Shown here one piece after another: positions 11,401 through 21,550 of a DNA stretch of 64,000 nt. The stretch's first letter is position 1, and each line of letters begins with the position of its first letter. The stretch comes from Dendronephthya gigantea. Taxonomy: Eukaryota; Cnidaria; Anthozoa; Malacalcyonacea; Nephtheidae. The DNA lies in NCBI RefSeq assembly GCF_004324835.1, contig NW_021163043.1:1736001-1800000 (forward strand), in the 5' to 3' direction. Under the pieces are notes generated by a model. The model made no database searches. It was not told where the DNA came from and was given only the letters and a program-made list of their open reading frames with translations. Both the position numbers and the translations under genes were made by a program.

Positions 11401-12876
11401 AGTGATAAGCGAAAATTATCTCACGGGGAAAGGAAGAAACCAGTTGTGTTAAAGAGTAGGAAATGTGAACGATGTTTTCAGCGGGGAATTAGGAAACCAA
11501 ATTCTAAACGGTTAAAAATATGGAAACGTTGGAATTATCCTAATACAATTTCTTGTCCGTGGATCTGCAAAGGTGTGGAGTGTAATTTTTCTTGGGAAGA
11601 ATTTTGTTATTCGACTGACACAGAAAGCATTCCTTTGACTGCGATTGTTGCTTGGAACTATTTTGCTGCCGCCCCTGCTCACCGTTTTTACTCTCAAGCA
11701 ATTAAAATACCAGCTTTAGAATATAATCTGTGGCTCTATTCAGATTATGAAAAACTAATTGTCTTTAAGACATTAGCTCCTAAACAAGAGCAATCCTGTC
11801 TGTCACAGCTAACGAAAGTTTATTCGAGTTCGTTTTCTCCTGACGGCTCTCGACTTGCATCCTGCAACTCAGATGGATATATAAACGTATGGAATGTCTA
11901 TACCAGCCAAGTTGAACAACGTTTTAAAAGCAATCAATGTGGGTCAAGGTTTTTATGCTGGTGGTCGGAAAATTTCTTGTTTGTTATTAGGGAATCTATT
12001 GACGAGATTCCCAAATTAATGCGATACCCGGTAGATGACAATCTAGAGATCTTGTTTACTGACAGCAAGGACGTGGCGTTAGAGAATTTTTCTGAAGACT
12101 TGTCTGAGTTCAGGCAAGAGGGCTGGTTTCGTTTCCTAGATTTAGAGGTTGGTTTTTCTGAAGGCTTTGTCAGCTTTGCGCTCGGAGGCTTCAAACCCGC
12201 GATAGTTCTCGATGTCAGAGATGTTGATGGTCCTGTAATGCTCAATTTGCCTGGAATTGAGCCTGAGATGAAAGTGGAAATCTCGCCTGGTGGTGCCTTT
12301 ATCTCTGGTTGTAATAAGAATAAATGTTATATTTGGAAACGAAATACCGAAAAACCAATTTCGTATGAAGTCTTTCATCACCGTGATGATGTTCGCGGGA
12401 CGTCAGTCGCAGTTTTCAGTTATGATTCCAAAGTCGCTGTAGTCATGGAGAGAGATAAGCGTGAGATAATTGATTTGAACACTGGTGATTCTCGAAATAT
12501 AGCTTCTAAATTCAAGTCCTCTTATGATTTTAGCGAGTCATTTTGTATTCACAAGAGTAGAATTATATTAACTATATCTCGTCACCTGATAACATTTCTT
12601 GACATGGACTCTGGCGCGATTCTCAACACTTCCTATCAACGATACTTGGAGACTTTTATGCCACGCCAAAGAATTAAACTTTCCCCAAAAGAGGACGTGC
12701 TGGCTTTTCCTGACTACAAAGGTGATATGGTGTTTCTTCGACTGTCTATTCCACAAAATCCTTTGTTGGACGATATTAAGCGACGGACAGTTGCTTTGTT
12801 GGACGATATTAAGCGAGGTGCTGTAGTCAATCCTTTCTTTAACCGGAATAAAGTCGTCTTGCGGAAAAAGCTTTAG
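8422..12876 (+). CDS. HEPN-NACHT-WD40 protein (NLR-like), copy A, 1,484 aa
   Basis: Intact single-exon open frame. I chose ATG 8422 (MASDELQEKANF) because it follows the splice acceptor at 8400 and aligns with the start of copy B. Domains in order: DZIP3-type HEPN, about residues 20-175, with the Rx4-6H RNase motif R122-N-D-V-I-A-H128; a charged helical, probably coiled-coil stretch about 200-250; NACHT ATPase with Walker A GPGFGKSV (about 318-325), Walker B VVIDGLDES (about 414-422) and ILVTSRPE; a helical linker; and WD40 repeats from about 828 to the C-terminus (FSPDGSRLASCNSDGYINVW). There is no signal peptide or membrane segment, so it is probably a cytosolic sensor or effector. NACHT proteins oligomerise on ligand binding and HEPN domains often cleave RNA, so an innate-immune or cell-death role is inferred from the family, not shown. 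Confidence 0.9.
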   Translation: MASDELQEKANFTRLSKLLVDKGTEALRNTFDTIHLPVSLPGVLYRNKRSLQKLKPRVINISQWDLLFPPSGNPPDSKTFDVTLLTILLRNICGFPSTGWSVMPPDTDRSTQANITRIKCYRNDVIAHVTTTRVENSTFQSLWKKIAQTLVELGIAQSDVDDLEKCPLGPEEKIYVQMLKYWELREDECIKKLRTIECSVNHLTQVAEETRDGLNESRDEVKETREAVYKTHDAVIEIRHSLSKRSVSIPGDTIPKKKSRMESDEDLLRKLAKHNFRNKIQRKVEFFLPGTRQWLLKEVDEWFCSSKSDSRIKLITAGPGFGKSVFAAKICEDFEKNGKLAACHFCDFSDSNLRDPMVMLQSLASQMCKSITGFKKQLLDQLQRPHQVKNLKDAFQIYLQNPLAELEIKEPRLVVIDGLDESAADNKNEITHLIAEYFPDLPEYIKILVTSRPEISVADLRLRDDQKTDISNVDDNNNLDLELYFKECFPSLVRKQNKLLSIFVAKCQGSFLYAYHFQSGLKARYDLKKITNNDVIGFLPEGLHSVYERYFKRLEDELNTIKHEKFDVLNIFAMLAASEGPLPLTFVAQAFGLAPDCRETKDIINKINETVSCLLYVSNDMVTVFHKSFIDWLLAKGYKDHQYTVKVDDGHRSLWLLCEKVFKEIVENVRSGREVKFTHDVKYALKYGLKHLEKCKMEEGVFWSVDVIIVCYMLTVIIDLRDLLRPWLTLLQCSWIKNEVLRGRISYHVIEFESFELTLEPLYEYGDYLEQVLSAILSQWYLQAVLTRSPEGYFSDNEKKIAETLLSNLSPFVESNSYDVSVLPRAVWGHNHVGFITAVALSNDKKSVAIVVHNFIDVISLPSLVEIMSYSTKLETIPCCTFSPDDSLILFGKLETAFNIARRKEVPFFPGNDEEFACCKFSPNGKRLVTSDGSNSIKLWDVAKQTLLSSLCAGFPVRRCSFSVTGLFIIGNSKSQSYPGYSLCVWNAITLQRSDKRKLSHGERKKPVVLKSRKCERCFQRGIRKPNSKRLKIWKRWNYPNTISCPWICKGVECNFSWEEFCYSTDTESIPLTAIVAWNYFAAAPAHRFYSQAIKIPALEYNLWLYSDYEKLIVFKTLAPKQEQSCLSQLTKVYSSSFSPDGSRLASCNSDGYINVWNVYTSQVEQRFKSNQCGSRFLCWWSENFLFVIRESIDEIPKLMRYPVDDNLEILFTDSKDVALENFSEDLSEFRQEGWFRFLDLEVGFSEGFVSFALGGFKPAIVLDVRDVDGPVMLNLPGIEPEMKVEISPGGAFISGCNKNKCYIWKRNTEKPISYEVFHHRDDVRGTSVAVFSYDSKVAVVMERDKREIIDLNTGDSRNIASKFKSSYDFSESFCIHKSRIILTISRHLITFLDMDSGAILNTSYQRYLETFMPRQRIKLSPKEDVLAFPDYKGDMVFLRLSIPQNPLLDDIKRRTVALLDDIKRGAVVNPFFNRNKVVLRKKL

Positions 12877-12948
12877 ACTACTTTTAGCGCAATCTACACA
12901 AAGTTTTCTTAAATGTTTGGTTCCTCGCTGGTTGTTTATACCCATTAA

Positions 12949-13458
12949 ATGAGAATGTCTAATAACTATAAATGTTATATTTGGAAAAGAAATACCGAAA
13001 AACCTACTTCCTATGAAGTCTTTTATCACCGTGATGGTGTTCGCAGAAAATCAGCTGTAATTTTCAGTAATGACCCCGAAGTCGAAGTAGTAGTCATGGG
13101 CGACAGTAGTAATGATCAGAGTCAGATAATTGATCTGGGCACTGGTGATTCTCAAAATATAGCGTCTAGATTCAATTTTGCTCATTCGTTCACCAGGTCA
13201 TTTTGTATTCACAAGAGAGGAATTGTATTATATATAACTTTATTTGATCAGCTGATAATATTTTTTGACATGGACTCTGGCGCGATTCTCTACCATACCT
13301 ACCAACGATATTTAAAGGTTTATGAGTCAGGACAAAGAATTAAGCTTTCCCCAAAAGAGACCATGCTGGCTTTTCCTAACTACAAAGGTGTTATTCCACA
13401 AAATCCTTTGTTGAACGATATTAAGCAACTAGCAGTTGATGGACCATTTTATACTTAA
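12949..13458 (+). pseudogene. Duplicated C-terminal WD40 tail of the NACHT gene
   Basis: A 169-codon frame from an in-frame ATG (MRMSNNYKCYIWKRNTEK) that closely repeats the last ~190 codons of gene A (from CYIWKRNTEKP to NPLLDDIK). It starts 72 bp after the gene A stop in the same orientation. It lacks HEPN and NACHT and has no visible promoter. It is most simply a partial tandem duplication. An alternative terminal exon is possible but I see no clear acceptor. Against the parent it lacks the DMVFLRLS segment. Confidence 0.8.
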
Positions 13459-13558
13459 ACAAAACAATGATGATATCTTCAATACATCTGTAGTATTTTT
13501 TATAGAAAAAAATCTGCAAACTTTTTAATTCCCAAACGCTAAGTTCCCATTAAATCCC

Positions 13559-13711
13559 GTTCTCCACTTGCAGAATTTATTCGCGCGAACGTACTGATAC
13601 AGAATTAGAAAGGGATCCTACATTTTCGCGGCGAATTTCTTCGCAGACCAATCAAATCACCGCTTTTTAGATTCCGGTTCGCGTCGCGCGAATAAATTCC
13701 CCGAGTGGAGA
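13559..13711. mobile_element. MITE with ~27-bp TIRs
   Basis: Left end CTCCACTTGCAGAATTTATT continuing CGCGCGAAC; right end CGCGCGAATAAATTCCCCGA continuing GTGGAG. The 153-bp element is noncoding and absent from the paralogous region behind gene B. Confidence 0.7.
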
Positions 13712-14700
13712 TTCAGCTGATGTGAATATTTTCTATGAGAATGAAATATCTGTATAAGGCATACGAATGGGAGAGCTTTGTTTTGTTAACTAATAAAACG
13801 TGGTGTTTTTAATAAACGAACACGCAACTATATTGATCTGTAAGCAAACTAATATCAAGTGTTGAAATAGGATATTATGACTTAGAAGGTGTCTGGTGCA
13901 CACAAGTACATATCTGCTTGATATTTAATCATAGGCTTTTGCCATTTATTGTAATTTGTATAGATTTGTAATTTTGTAAACCATTTCATGATTTCACTTT
14001 GTTGACTGTTGTTGAAATTCTTATTTCGGTGTTTGTCTTACATCCCTAAAGTTGTCTTGTGTGATATCAACTTGGAGGTAATTATACCATGCAAGTACCA
14101 GGGTTGTTAAAAACTAATAAAATGACTCTATTTGGCTACATTATTTATCCAACCCTGCCATGAGCAATATTCATCTGGAGACAGGATCAAAACATGGTCT
14201 GAGTAAACTGGATATTTGTATCTTTTTTTGTGAACGTTTATGAAAATTTCCAACAGATTGCAGACAGAATGGTTTTTGGCTTTCTGCCAGCATCGGACCG
14301 TAGATCAGTTAGCTTTATAAATGTATTTTTTGAGCTAGTTTGAGGCTGGGATAATTATTAAAATTCTGAAGATAAGAAAGAGTCTCTTTTTCAGGCAAGA
14401 TGCATTTTGCGTTCACAAATTACACCCGTGAGATATTCAAAATCATCCAGGGATCGCTGAGGGAGGAGAGGGGGTGGATAGTTTTATGTTTTGAAAGTTT
14501 TCCTCAAGACTGCAACAGTGGCGCTCACTGATTTGAATTTTCCTATTGTGGTCATTCCTCTCCAAGAATTCCAGCAATGTCGAAACAATTGGGAAAAATG
14601 TGGTTCTTCCAATCACTTTTCACTGCGTTCCTACGGTACCAGATCCGCTGGTCACGACATCTTTGTTTGCCCTTAAGCCTGATTCTCATGAGAACGCCTG
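13712..14700. other. Conserved downstream flank of NACHT A, noncoding
   Basis: No convincing gene. From about 13840 the sequence matches 53810-54780 behind gene B over roughly 850 bp (for example CAAGTGTTGAAATAGGATAT, and the CAGCATCGGA region). AATAAA hexamers near 13794 and 13822 are possible polyadenylation signals. The match marks the right part of the duplicated block. Confidence 0.6.
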
Positions 14701-14906
14701 TTTTGTGAGTCAAATCAGTCTATGAGTTGTGAGTCAATGAGTTATGAGTCAGCTCAAGTCAGCTGGATTTTTCGAACTTATGGTTTACGAATTTACCTTG
14801 TTATTTTCATATTTTCAGTTGGTTAGTACGTTACTGGTACGGTGTTGCAAACCACCCTTAAGATTTATATTATATTACAGATTTGTTTTATTTATATTAT
14901 GTTACA

Positions 14907-15047
14907 GATATATTACTTTTCATGTGCTCTGACTCTTTCTCGCTCTCATACACTTTCTATATTATTGTCTATCCCTAACTGTCAATCAGTTCTAATATTC
15001 TATTGTCCAAACTTAATTATCTATAAATAGCAGTTATGTATATTACA
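14907..15047 (-). repeat. 3' LTR of the Gypsy element (approximate)
   Basis: Matches 19152-19292 over a core that includes TTACTTTTCATGTGCTCT, CGCTCTCATACACTTTCTAT and ATAAATAGCAGTTATGTATA. Both copies end TATATTACA on the plus strand, i.e. start TGTAATATA on the element strand. A polypurine tract (AAAAAAAAAGGGTGA on the minus strand, 15048-15064) immediately precedes it. The other LTR edge is uncertain because the two copies diverge there. Confidence 0.65.
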
Positions 15048-15093
15048 TCACCCTTTTTTTTTAAAACAATATTAACATTTAACAAAACATAAT

Positions 15094-18000
15094 TCAATCA
15101 TATACTGAATGTCCAAATCTATCAGGTTTTCCTCTGACTCGGCTCGATCGTCGTGTCGGTATTTGATCTTGATGTCCAACATTTGTCGCTGCTGGTAGTG
15201 TGATGGTATTGTTCCTCTTTTGATGACGTTCTCTCTCATTATCGTCATCACTGTCCGTATCATCCCTTGGCTTTGGTATGCGTTTAAACTGTGACACATT
15301 TCGTGTGATAACGTGTCCGTTCTTGCTTCTTGCTTTAACCTGTGAATGCGATCTGTGTGTGACTACGTATGGAACGTTGTTGTAATTCGCAGTCAATTTT
15401 TCTGCTTGTCCTGACGAACTAAGACATAGTCTCCTATCTTAATTTCGCTCTCTTTTACGTTTCTTTTTTCGTTCGCATATTCTTTGTTGTATCGCTGTCT
15501 CTCCATTTCATTCTTTTTAGCAATATTGTGTTTGTTAACAATGTTCCGCTTCTTTAATTCTGGAAGCTTTCCTTTCACTGGGTTAAATAGTAATTCCGCT
15601 GGTGGAACTTTCGTGGAAGAGTGTGGTGTTGTCCTGTACTGTAACAAGAAACGATGTAGCTCTTGCTGCCAGGGTCTTCTTTCAATGTGAGCGGTTCGTA
15701 GCGTTTTTCCAAGGGGCCGCATGAATCTTTCCGCTTCTGCATTGCCCTGGGGCCATTTAGGTGTTGAATGGATATCTTTAATTCCAAGAAATGTCAAATA
15801 ACGATTATATTCTGCACTATTGAAAGGCGGTCCATTGTCTGTCTTGATAGTTGTTGGGATGCCATGACGGGCGAACATTTGATCTAATTTGGGTATGACC
15901 ACAGAAGCTTTTGTCGAGCGTACTACTTCCACTTCGGGATATCTGGAATAGCGATCAATTGCGACCAGAAGGTATTCTCCCGAAGGAAGTGGTCCGTAGA
16001 AATCCAAATGTATCGTTTCCCATGGTCCCTTTGGCATTGTTGTCGTTGATATTGGCTCTTGTGGTGGTGCTTTACCCACTGCCTGACAAGGAATGCACTT
16101 CTCGATTGTTGCTTGTACCATTTTATCAATATTCGGAAACCAAATCTTTTCTCGGATTAATGATTTCGTTTTGGTAATGCCAAGATGAGTTTCGTGCGCA
16201 ATGTCAATCGCACGTTGCTGTAGCGATTCTGGTATCACTATACGAGAACCACGAAGAACCACGCCCTTTGTTGTCACAGTAAGTTCGTCTTTTACTTGTT
16301 TATAAGGCTTGACTACCTCGTAGTGCCACTTGTTGAGCTTTATAGCTGCCCGAACTCCTCGTAAGGTTTTGTCCTTGTTCGTTGCTTCTTCGATTTCCTC
16401 TATCGTCAGTGCTTTCGGAACACTGGAGCGAGCAATAAAGTTTATGTGCTCCTCTGTCATTTTCTGCTGTTTGTAGCTTTTTCCTGTTGGGTGGCGCGAT
16501 AGATAATCAGCCGGATTGTTAGCTCCTGGCTTGTATCTTACTTGAAAAGCATAAGGTTGTAAGCGTAACACCCAACGTTCTATTCTTGCTGATGTTTTGG
16601 AGTTTCTGTTGCCATAGATTACTTCTAGTGGTTTATGGTCTGTGATTAGAACGAATTCGTTTCCGTACAGGTATAGATGAAAATGTTCCACTCCCCAAAT
16701 AATAGCCAGCGCCTCTCTCTCGGTTTGGGAGTATCTTTGTTCGACTTCTGTTAATGCTCTACTCGCATATGCCACTACTTTCTCGTCGTCTTTTCCTTTG
16801 TTTCTCTGCGAAAGGATTGCTGATATGCCGACTGGACTCGCATCAACCGTTACCAGTGTCTCTTTATTTTTGTCAAAATATGCCATGCACGATGCTGAAG
16901 CTAAGGTGGAAGTTAACGTGTTGTATGCGTTCTGATGAATGTCGGTCCACACGAAAGGTGTATTTTTCTTCGTTAATTGGCGCAATGGAGCTGTAATGGT
17001 TGCAAATTTCGGAATATACTTGGCACTGTAGTTTGCCATGCCGAGGAGACTTCTTACTTCAGAAATGGTTTTGGGTACCGGCGCGTTCTTTAAAGCTTCT
17101 ACACGTTTGGGGTCAGGTTTGCTGCCGTCTTTGGAAAATACTTGTCCGAAAAATTCCAGTTTGTCATTCAAGAAGCTACACTTAGCTTGATTCAAGCGTA
17201 GTCCTTTGTCGGAGATTCGTTTTAGACATTTATTCAAGTTTGTGTTATGTTCTTTCTGTGTTTTGCCGTATACTAAAATGTCATCAGCTATATTCTTTAC
17301 TCCGACTAATCCTTGCAATTGGGTTTGTAAAGTGTACTGGAAAATCTCAGCAGCTGCATTGGATGCCATAGTTCAGCCTTTTGTATCTGAAAAGACCGAT
17401 GTGTGTACTGAATGTAGTAATGTAACGACTGTCCTCGTGTAGTTCTAGCTGATGATAGGCCTGTGTAAGGTCTAATTTGGAAAAACACGTTGCTCCATTT
17501 AACTCAAAGCTGATGTCCTCAACTGTTGGAATAGGGTGTCGTACCCGTTTTATAGCTTCGTTGGCAGCGCGCATATCGACGCATATACGAACGTCCCCGT
17601 TCTTTTTCGGTACTGCTACAATTGGCGATACCCAAGGTGTAGGTTGGTTTTCTGGTACCCGTTCAATAATATCGTCTTTCTCTAGTTGTTCTATCGCGTT
17701 CTGGACCTTCTGACGTATGTGATAGGGAATTCGGCGTTGTGGCTGTGCTCGGGGTGTTGTTGTTTTATCAACGTTTAATTTGATTTTCTCTTGCTTGAGT
17801 TTACCCAACCCGTGGAAAACTTTTGAATGTTTGTTTAGAATATTTTGGAGTTCACGATCTTTTGTTTCAGTTACTTTGTTAAGATGAAAACTTACCAGGC
17901 CAAGTTCCTCTGCCGTTGTTGCTGATATTAGATTTCCGCTGTCTGTCGTTTCTGCGACGTAAAAAGTTGCCACTGCAACTCGACGGCGAGTCTCAATAGC

Positions 18001-18262
18001 TTCCTCAAACTTGCCAATGAACTTTACTGGCTTGCTAGCAGTATACGCAAACGCTTTTATGTTCGTTTTCTTTAATTCTATTCCTGGTATTTTCTCATAT
18101 GTACCTCGGTCGATGACATTGATCGTTGCGCCTGTGTCTACGGTAGCTTTGAACGATCGTCCGCATACTTTAACATTGACTTTGGGGGTCTTGTCATTAG
18201 AAACTGTGTATAAATATTCGTTGTCAGAACTGTCCGTCTCGCTCTGAACTTCATTTAGTGGA
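15094..18262 (-). pseudogene. pol: Gypsy pol polyprotein, frameshifted
   Basis: Protease with VDTGATINVI (catalytic D-T-G at about 18130-18138) reads straight into reverse transcriptase (LDLTQAYHQLELHEDSRYIT, DDILVYG). RNase H follows (TVDASPVGISAILSQ, ITDHKPLEVI). Integrase has an H2C2 finger (HETHLG..CIPCQAVG), catalytic DFYGPLP, KTDNGPPF and GNAEAERF, and a basic C-terminal tail (RRSSRVRGKP). One extra base near 17362 splits NYGI from NAAAEIFQ. A lost A in an A-run near 15405 cuts the tail (QDKQK..LTANYN). Pol proteins copy element RNA into DNA and integrate it; this copy should not make an intact polyprotein. Confidence 0.9.
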
Positions 18263-18263
18263 T

Positions 18264-19085
18264 TTAGTGGCGTTTGTATTTCTGTTTCGGTTTCATTTCA
18301 TGTTGAAAAGCTTTTGTCTGACGTTGCATCTTTCCTCGACACACTCGAGCAAAATGGTTGAGCTTTTGACATTTCCGACATTCTTTACCTTTAGCTGGGC
18401 ATTGTCCTTCATGAGGATACGTACCACCGCAATTGTGACACGTTTTCGATGTTGTTTTCGATGATACTTTGTTAACACGATCTGTATTTGTGTCTTTTGA
18501 TTCGATGTCTCGCGCTTGAAATGTACTCATCTCGGCACGGCGACCATCGATGAGTATAGACTTCAGATCGTATGTTGGGTCTCTTAATGCCTTTTTCCGA
18601 ATCCGTGAAGATGACCCAGCCGTAATAATTTGTTGTTCGATTTCAAAATCTGTGTTGTGGAAAGAGCAAGTCTGTGCTAACGTCCGTAATCGTGTATGGA
18701 ATTGATCAAGGGTTTCGTTCGGTTCTTGTTTCGCTTGTCTAAAGCGGTAAACTGCGTATCGGCGATTTTCTTGCGGTTGGAAGTATTCGTGAAGCTTTGT
18801 TTTCGCGGCTTCGTAATCAGTTGCGTCTCCCGTATCAGGTATTTGTCTAAATATCTCGCGAACCCGTTTGCCAGCTTGATATAATAGCAATGCGCGTTTT
18901 CTTTTCTCATCCGTAATCCCACTAGCGAGGATGAACATCTCGAAATCTTGGATCCAAATGTTCCAGCGCGTGCCTAAGCTTTCGCCAACATCAGCGTCTG
19001 GATTAAACTCTGGTAATGGTTGTAGTGAAACCGATTGCGTATTTACTGTGATATTTTCTTGTGGCTCGGCTTGTCCTTCAGCCAT
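18264..19085 (-). CDS. gag: Gypsy Gag
   Basis: About 273 residues from ATG 19085 (MAEGQAEPQEN), directly behind the primer-binding-like site. It has a capsid-like helical region (TRWNIWIQDFEMFILASG, YRFRQAKQEPNETLDQFHTR). Two CCHC-like zinc knuckles follow at the C-terminus (CHNCGGTYPHEGQCPAKG and CRKCQKLNHFARVC), then a basic tail. Gag packages the element RNA. The frame is open, unlike pol. Confidence 0.88.
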   Translation of the reverse strand: MAEGQAEPQENITVNTQSVSLQPLPEFNPDADVGESLGTRWNIWIQDFEMFILASGITDEKRKRALLLYQAGKRVREIFRQIPDTGDATDYEAAKTKLHEYFQPQENRRYAVYRFRQAKQEPNETLDQFHTRLRTLAQTCSFHNTDFEIEQQIITAGSSSRIRKKALRDPTYDLKSILIDGRRAEMSTFQARDIESKDTNTDRVNKVSSKTTSKTCHNCGGTYPHEGQCPAKGKECRKCQKLNHFARVCRGKMQRQTKAFQHEMKPKQKYKRH

Positions 19086-19102
19086 TCTCGTCGCCAATAT
19101 AA

Positions 19103-19292
19103 TGATCTCACTCCTTGCTCCGATTTGTATAACTGTATATTTTGTTTCTCTATATTATATATATTACTTTTCATGTGCTCTTACTTTTCTCGCTCTCATA
19201 CACTTTCTATATTATTTGTCTCTAACTGTCAATCAGTTCTAATCCTATTGTCCAAGCTTAATTATCTATAAATAGCAGTTATGTATATTACA
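19103..19292 (-). repeat. 5' LTR of the Gypsy element
   Basis: Homologous to 14907-15047 in its outer ~140 bp. The inner edge is placed before the primer-binding-like TGGCGACGAG; TGATCTC on the plus strand at 19103 would give a TG..CA LTR, but this is not confirmed by the other copy. Confidence 0.55.
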
Positions 19293-19790
19293 CCGCTGTC
19301 TTTCATTAACTTCAAAATTCGATCTGGTCCGATAGTAATCCGGTACCTTGTCAACGGGGCTTTAAGTGTTTTTCATACGCAGGTACACCCACGGAAGAAT
19401 GCTTTAACATTTTTATTTTTTACCAAAATTTGTAGAAAACTGATCCTCTTAATTTATTTATTTATTATGAAAAACGCGTGCGTGGAAAACAGGTGAATTA
19501 TCAGAAATTTGTTAGACTTGGACTTTACTTTTTAGATTTGGAATTATAGCCCAAGTCCTCGATCTTACCTGAGTTTTTCACTTCTCTCAGTGCTCTCCCC
19601 AGTGTTTTTAAAGCCGGTATTATTTGAGCGGTTATTGCCATTATCAATTTTATCAAAAATCTATGATTTAGATATATTGTTCCAGTTTTGTAACTTCAGT
19701 TCGCAGAGGTATATAGCTCAGTGGCTACAGCCAAAACCTCACCACAAACCAATGCCACAAACTAAAGATCATACATATAACATATTATTA

Positions 19791-20236
19791 TATACCACTT
19801 GTCAAAGTTTGGTGTTCGTAGCGTTTCATTGGTCGAGAGCGAATCACGTGAGAGTGACGAAATTTTGATGTCGCCCGCGCGACCCCCAGCAGGGGGAAAC
19901 AATGCATTATTTCATGGGAAATAACAACTTTAATCACGTGCTGCACTCGTGGACATCTGACCTTTAGTTGACATTGGGCTAAGTTGACCTTCGTCCTTCG
20001 CAGCGTTTGTTTTTGACAACTGTTAAAAACTAGAATGGAAAGATTTGCCAGCAATACTAGCGACGAAATAGACAGCTTGCTGGCTAATAAAGACTCTGAG
20101 TCAACGAAGAAAGTGACCAAACAAGCAACGAATATCCTCAGAGAATATTGTGTAGAAAAAAAGATCCCACCAACGTTTGAACAATTAAACAAAAAAGAGC
20201 TCGACAAACTTTAGTTTTTCTTTGACAAGTGGTATA
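19791..20236 (+). mobile_element. 446-bp element with TIRs carrying a captured exon
   Basis: Ends TATACCACTTGTCAAAG and its exact reverse complement CTTTGACAAGTGGTATA, with TA-rich flanks. Inside is a 60-codon open frame that stops just before the right TIR. Too short for a transposase, so it must be mobilised in trans. Confidence 0.7.
20034..20214 (+). CDS. Crypton/tyrosine-recombinase-like N-terminal peptide, 60 aa
   Basis: Starts MERFASNTSDEIDSLLANKD, continues SESTKKVTKQATNILREY and ends KKELDKL before TAG. It resembles the N-terminal, SAM-like region that precedes the catalytic domain of animal Crypton-derived (DUF3504/KIAA1958-like) proteins, from memory of the family. The catalytic domain is absent. 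Either a captured first exon or what remains of a larger element. No evidence of expression. Confidence 0.5.
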
Positions 20237-21520
20237 TAATTGCTGCGGAGCGAGCGAGCCTGAAGCGAGCGAGCGTAGCAGCAGTCTAATTTGTGCAGAG
20301 AGGGGGTTCAGAACTAAATTTTATTTAGCGCAAAGAATTGTGGTCGTGCGCGTTTTTTATGCGTAGAACACAAATTTTAAACTCGCTCATATACAGGATC
20401 TTCAAATTTTTGTTAAATTTCAAAGCTTCTGTTCTATTTTGACTATTCAAGGTAAGATATTTTCATCTTTCGTTCATATGTTACGTTTACAGTTGTTTAC
20501 AATTTTAACTGGTATATTTATGAAACGCTAAAAGCATACAATCGATCTCAGCTAGATTCATGCTGTATATATACGAACTATATAAATCATTCTAGAATAT
20601 TAAGATGTACTATCCAATTTGCTAATTCGCTTTACTTTAGCAGTTGAGCTGTCAGTGCTGTGAAGCAAATCAAGTCTTACATACAGATGCTTTAAAGTCT
20701 TTTTTATCCATTGACATTTGTATTCTTTTGCTGATTTCCATATTTTGCATCAAATGATGTTTTAAGTATGCGGCTTGACGCTTGCGAGTCGTGTTTAATA
20801 ACATGACACAGTCGCAGATAAAATATGCAATTGAATTGATCGTCTAAATTGCCTGACTGAATCGCTCAGATTAAAATTAAGTTACTGTAAGCATAGGCAT
20901 ATGTTTTTATTCCTATTTTACAATGAGCTAAATGTTTTTGTTATTTAGTGCTTTTACCGGATCTTCACGTGGTTTCTGATTACACGTCTTCTCGAGCGCG
21001 TTCAAAGTTCAAAGTATTAAGTGATGTTTTGTTACTCTTCACACGAAGTCAAACATTTACATGGACACAACAAAGACAAATAGCATATTTAAAAAACAAA
21101 TATCCATGTTACCAAAAAATGTTCTATTTTGTTTTAAACATGTGCTACTGGGCCTGTATTTTCGCTTTGTTGCGGGGAAAATGTAGCCACGCGCGCAAAA
21201 TTCTACCTAATATTACTATTAGTGTTAATACTCCTGTTGTGATTCGTATGTTAAAATATTTTTAAAACTAGCTGCTTCTAAAGACTTTGATTAAACGAGC
21301 TGCAACTCGCAAGACAGCATTGATATAGCATATATTGCTAATAGGTGTTAATTCATGTACAGCCCCAGCGAGTTAACGCTCAATAGAGGTTCACTTTGCG
21401 TTTTTTAAACCTGCTATTGCTATTAGTTAAAACGGATTTAGTTTACTAACATTTCATATAACAATTCACTTGGACCCTAAAATGCTCGCAGCAATCTCTA
21501 CCTTGCAGGTAACCTAGTAA
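20237..21520. other. Gene-free spacer
   Basis: No supported gene. A short GAGCGAGCGAGC-rich patch sits at 20250-20283. The 105-codon open frame at 20948-21265 has no recognisable domain and weak coding character. Confidence 0.4.
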
Positions 21521-21550
21521 AAAACTTATTTACTGCGACCTTAGAAAACA

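Larger units (their letters stand above)
14907..19292 (-). mobile_element. Ty3/Gypsy LTR retrotransposon, degraded
   Basis: Minus-strand order: 5' LTR (about 19103/19152-19292), primer-binding-like TGGCGACGAGAATGG, gag, protease-RT-RNase H-integrase, polypurine tract, 3' LTR. The flanking sequence GTCTTTCATTAACTTCAAAA to its right is also found behind gene B at about 54868 without any element, so insertion occurred in copy A only, after the duplication. Pol carries two frameshifts. Confidence 0.85.

Noticed and set aside
19700-19790. Possible tRNA gene suggested by TATATAGCTCAGTGGCTA
   Set aside because: No B box or cloverleaf downstream; the motif equals the P-element tip.
20948-21265. 105-codon open frame with some hydrophobic residues
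   Set aside because: No domain, no duplicate, no splice context; probably chance.
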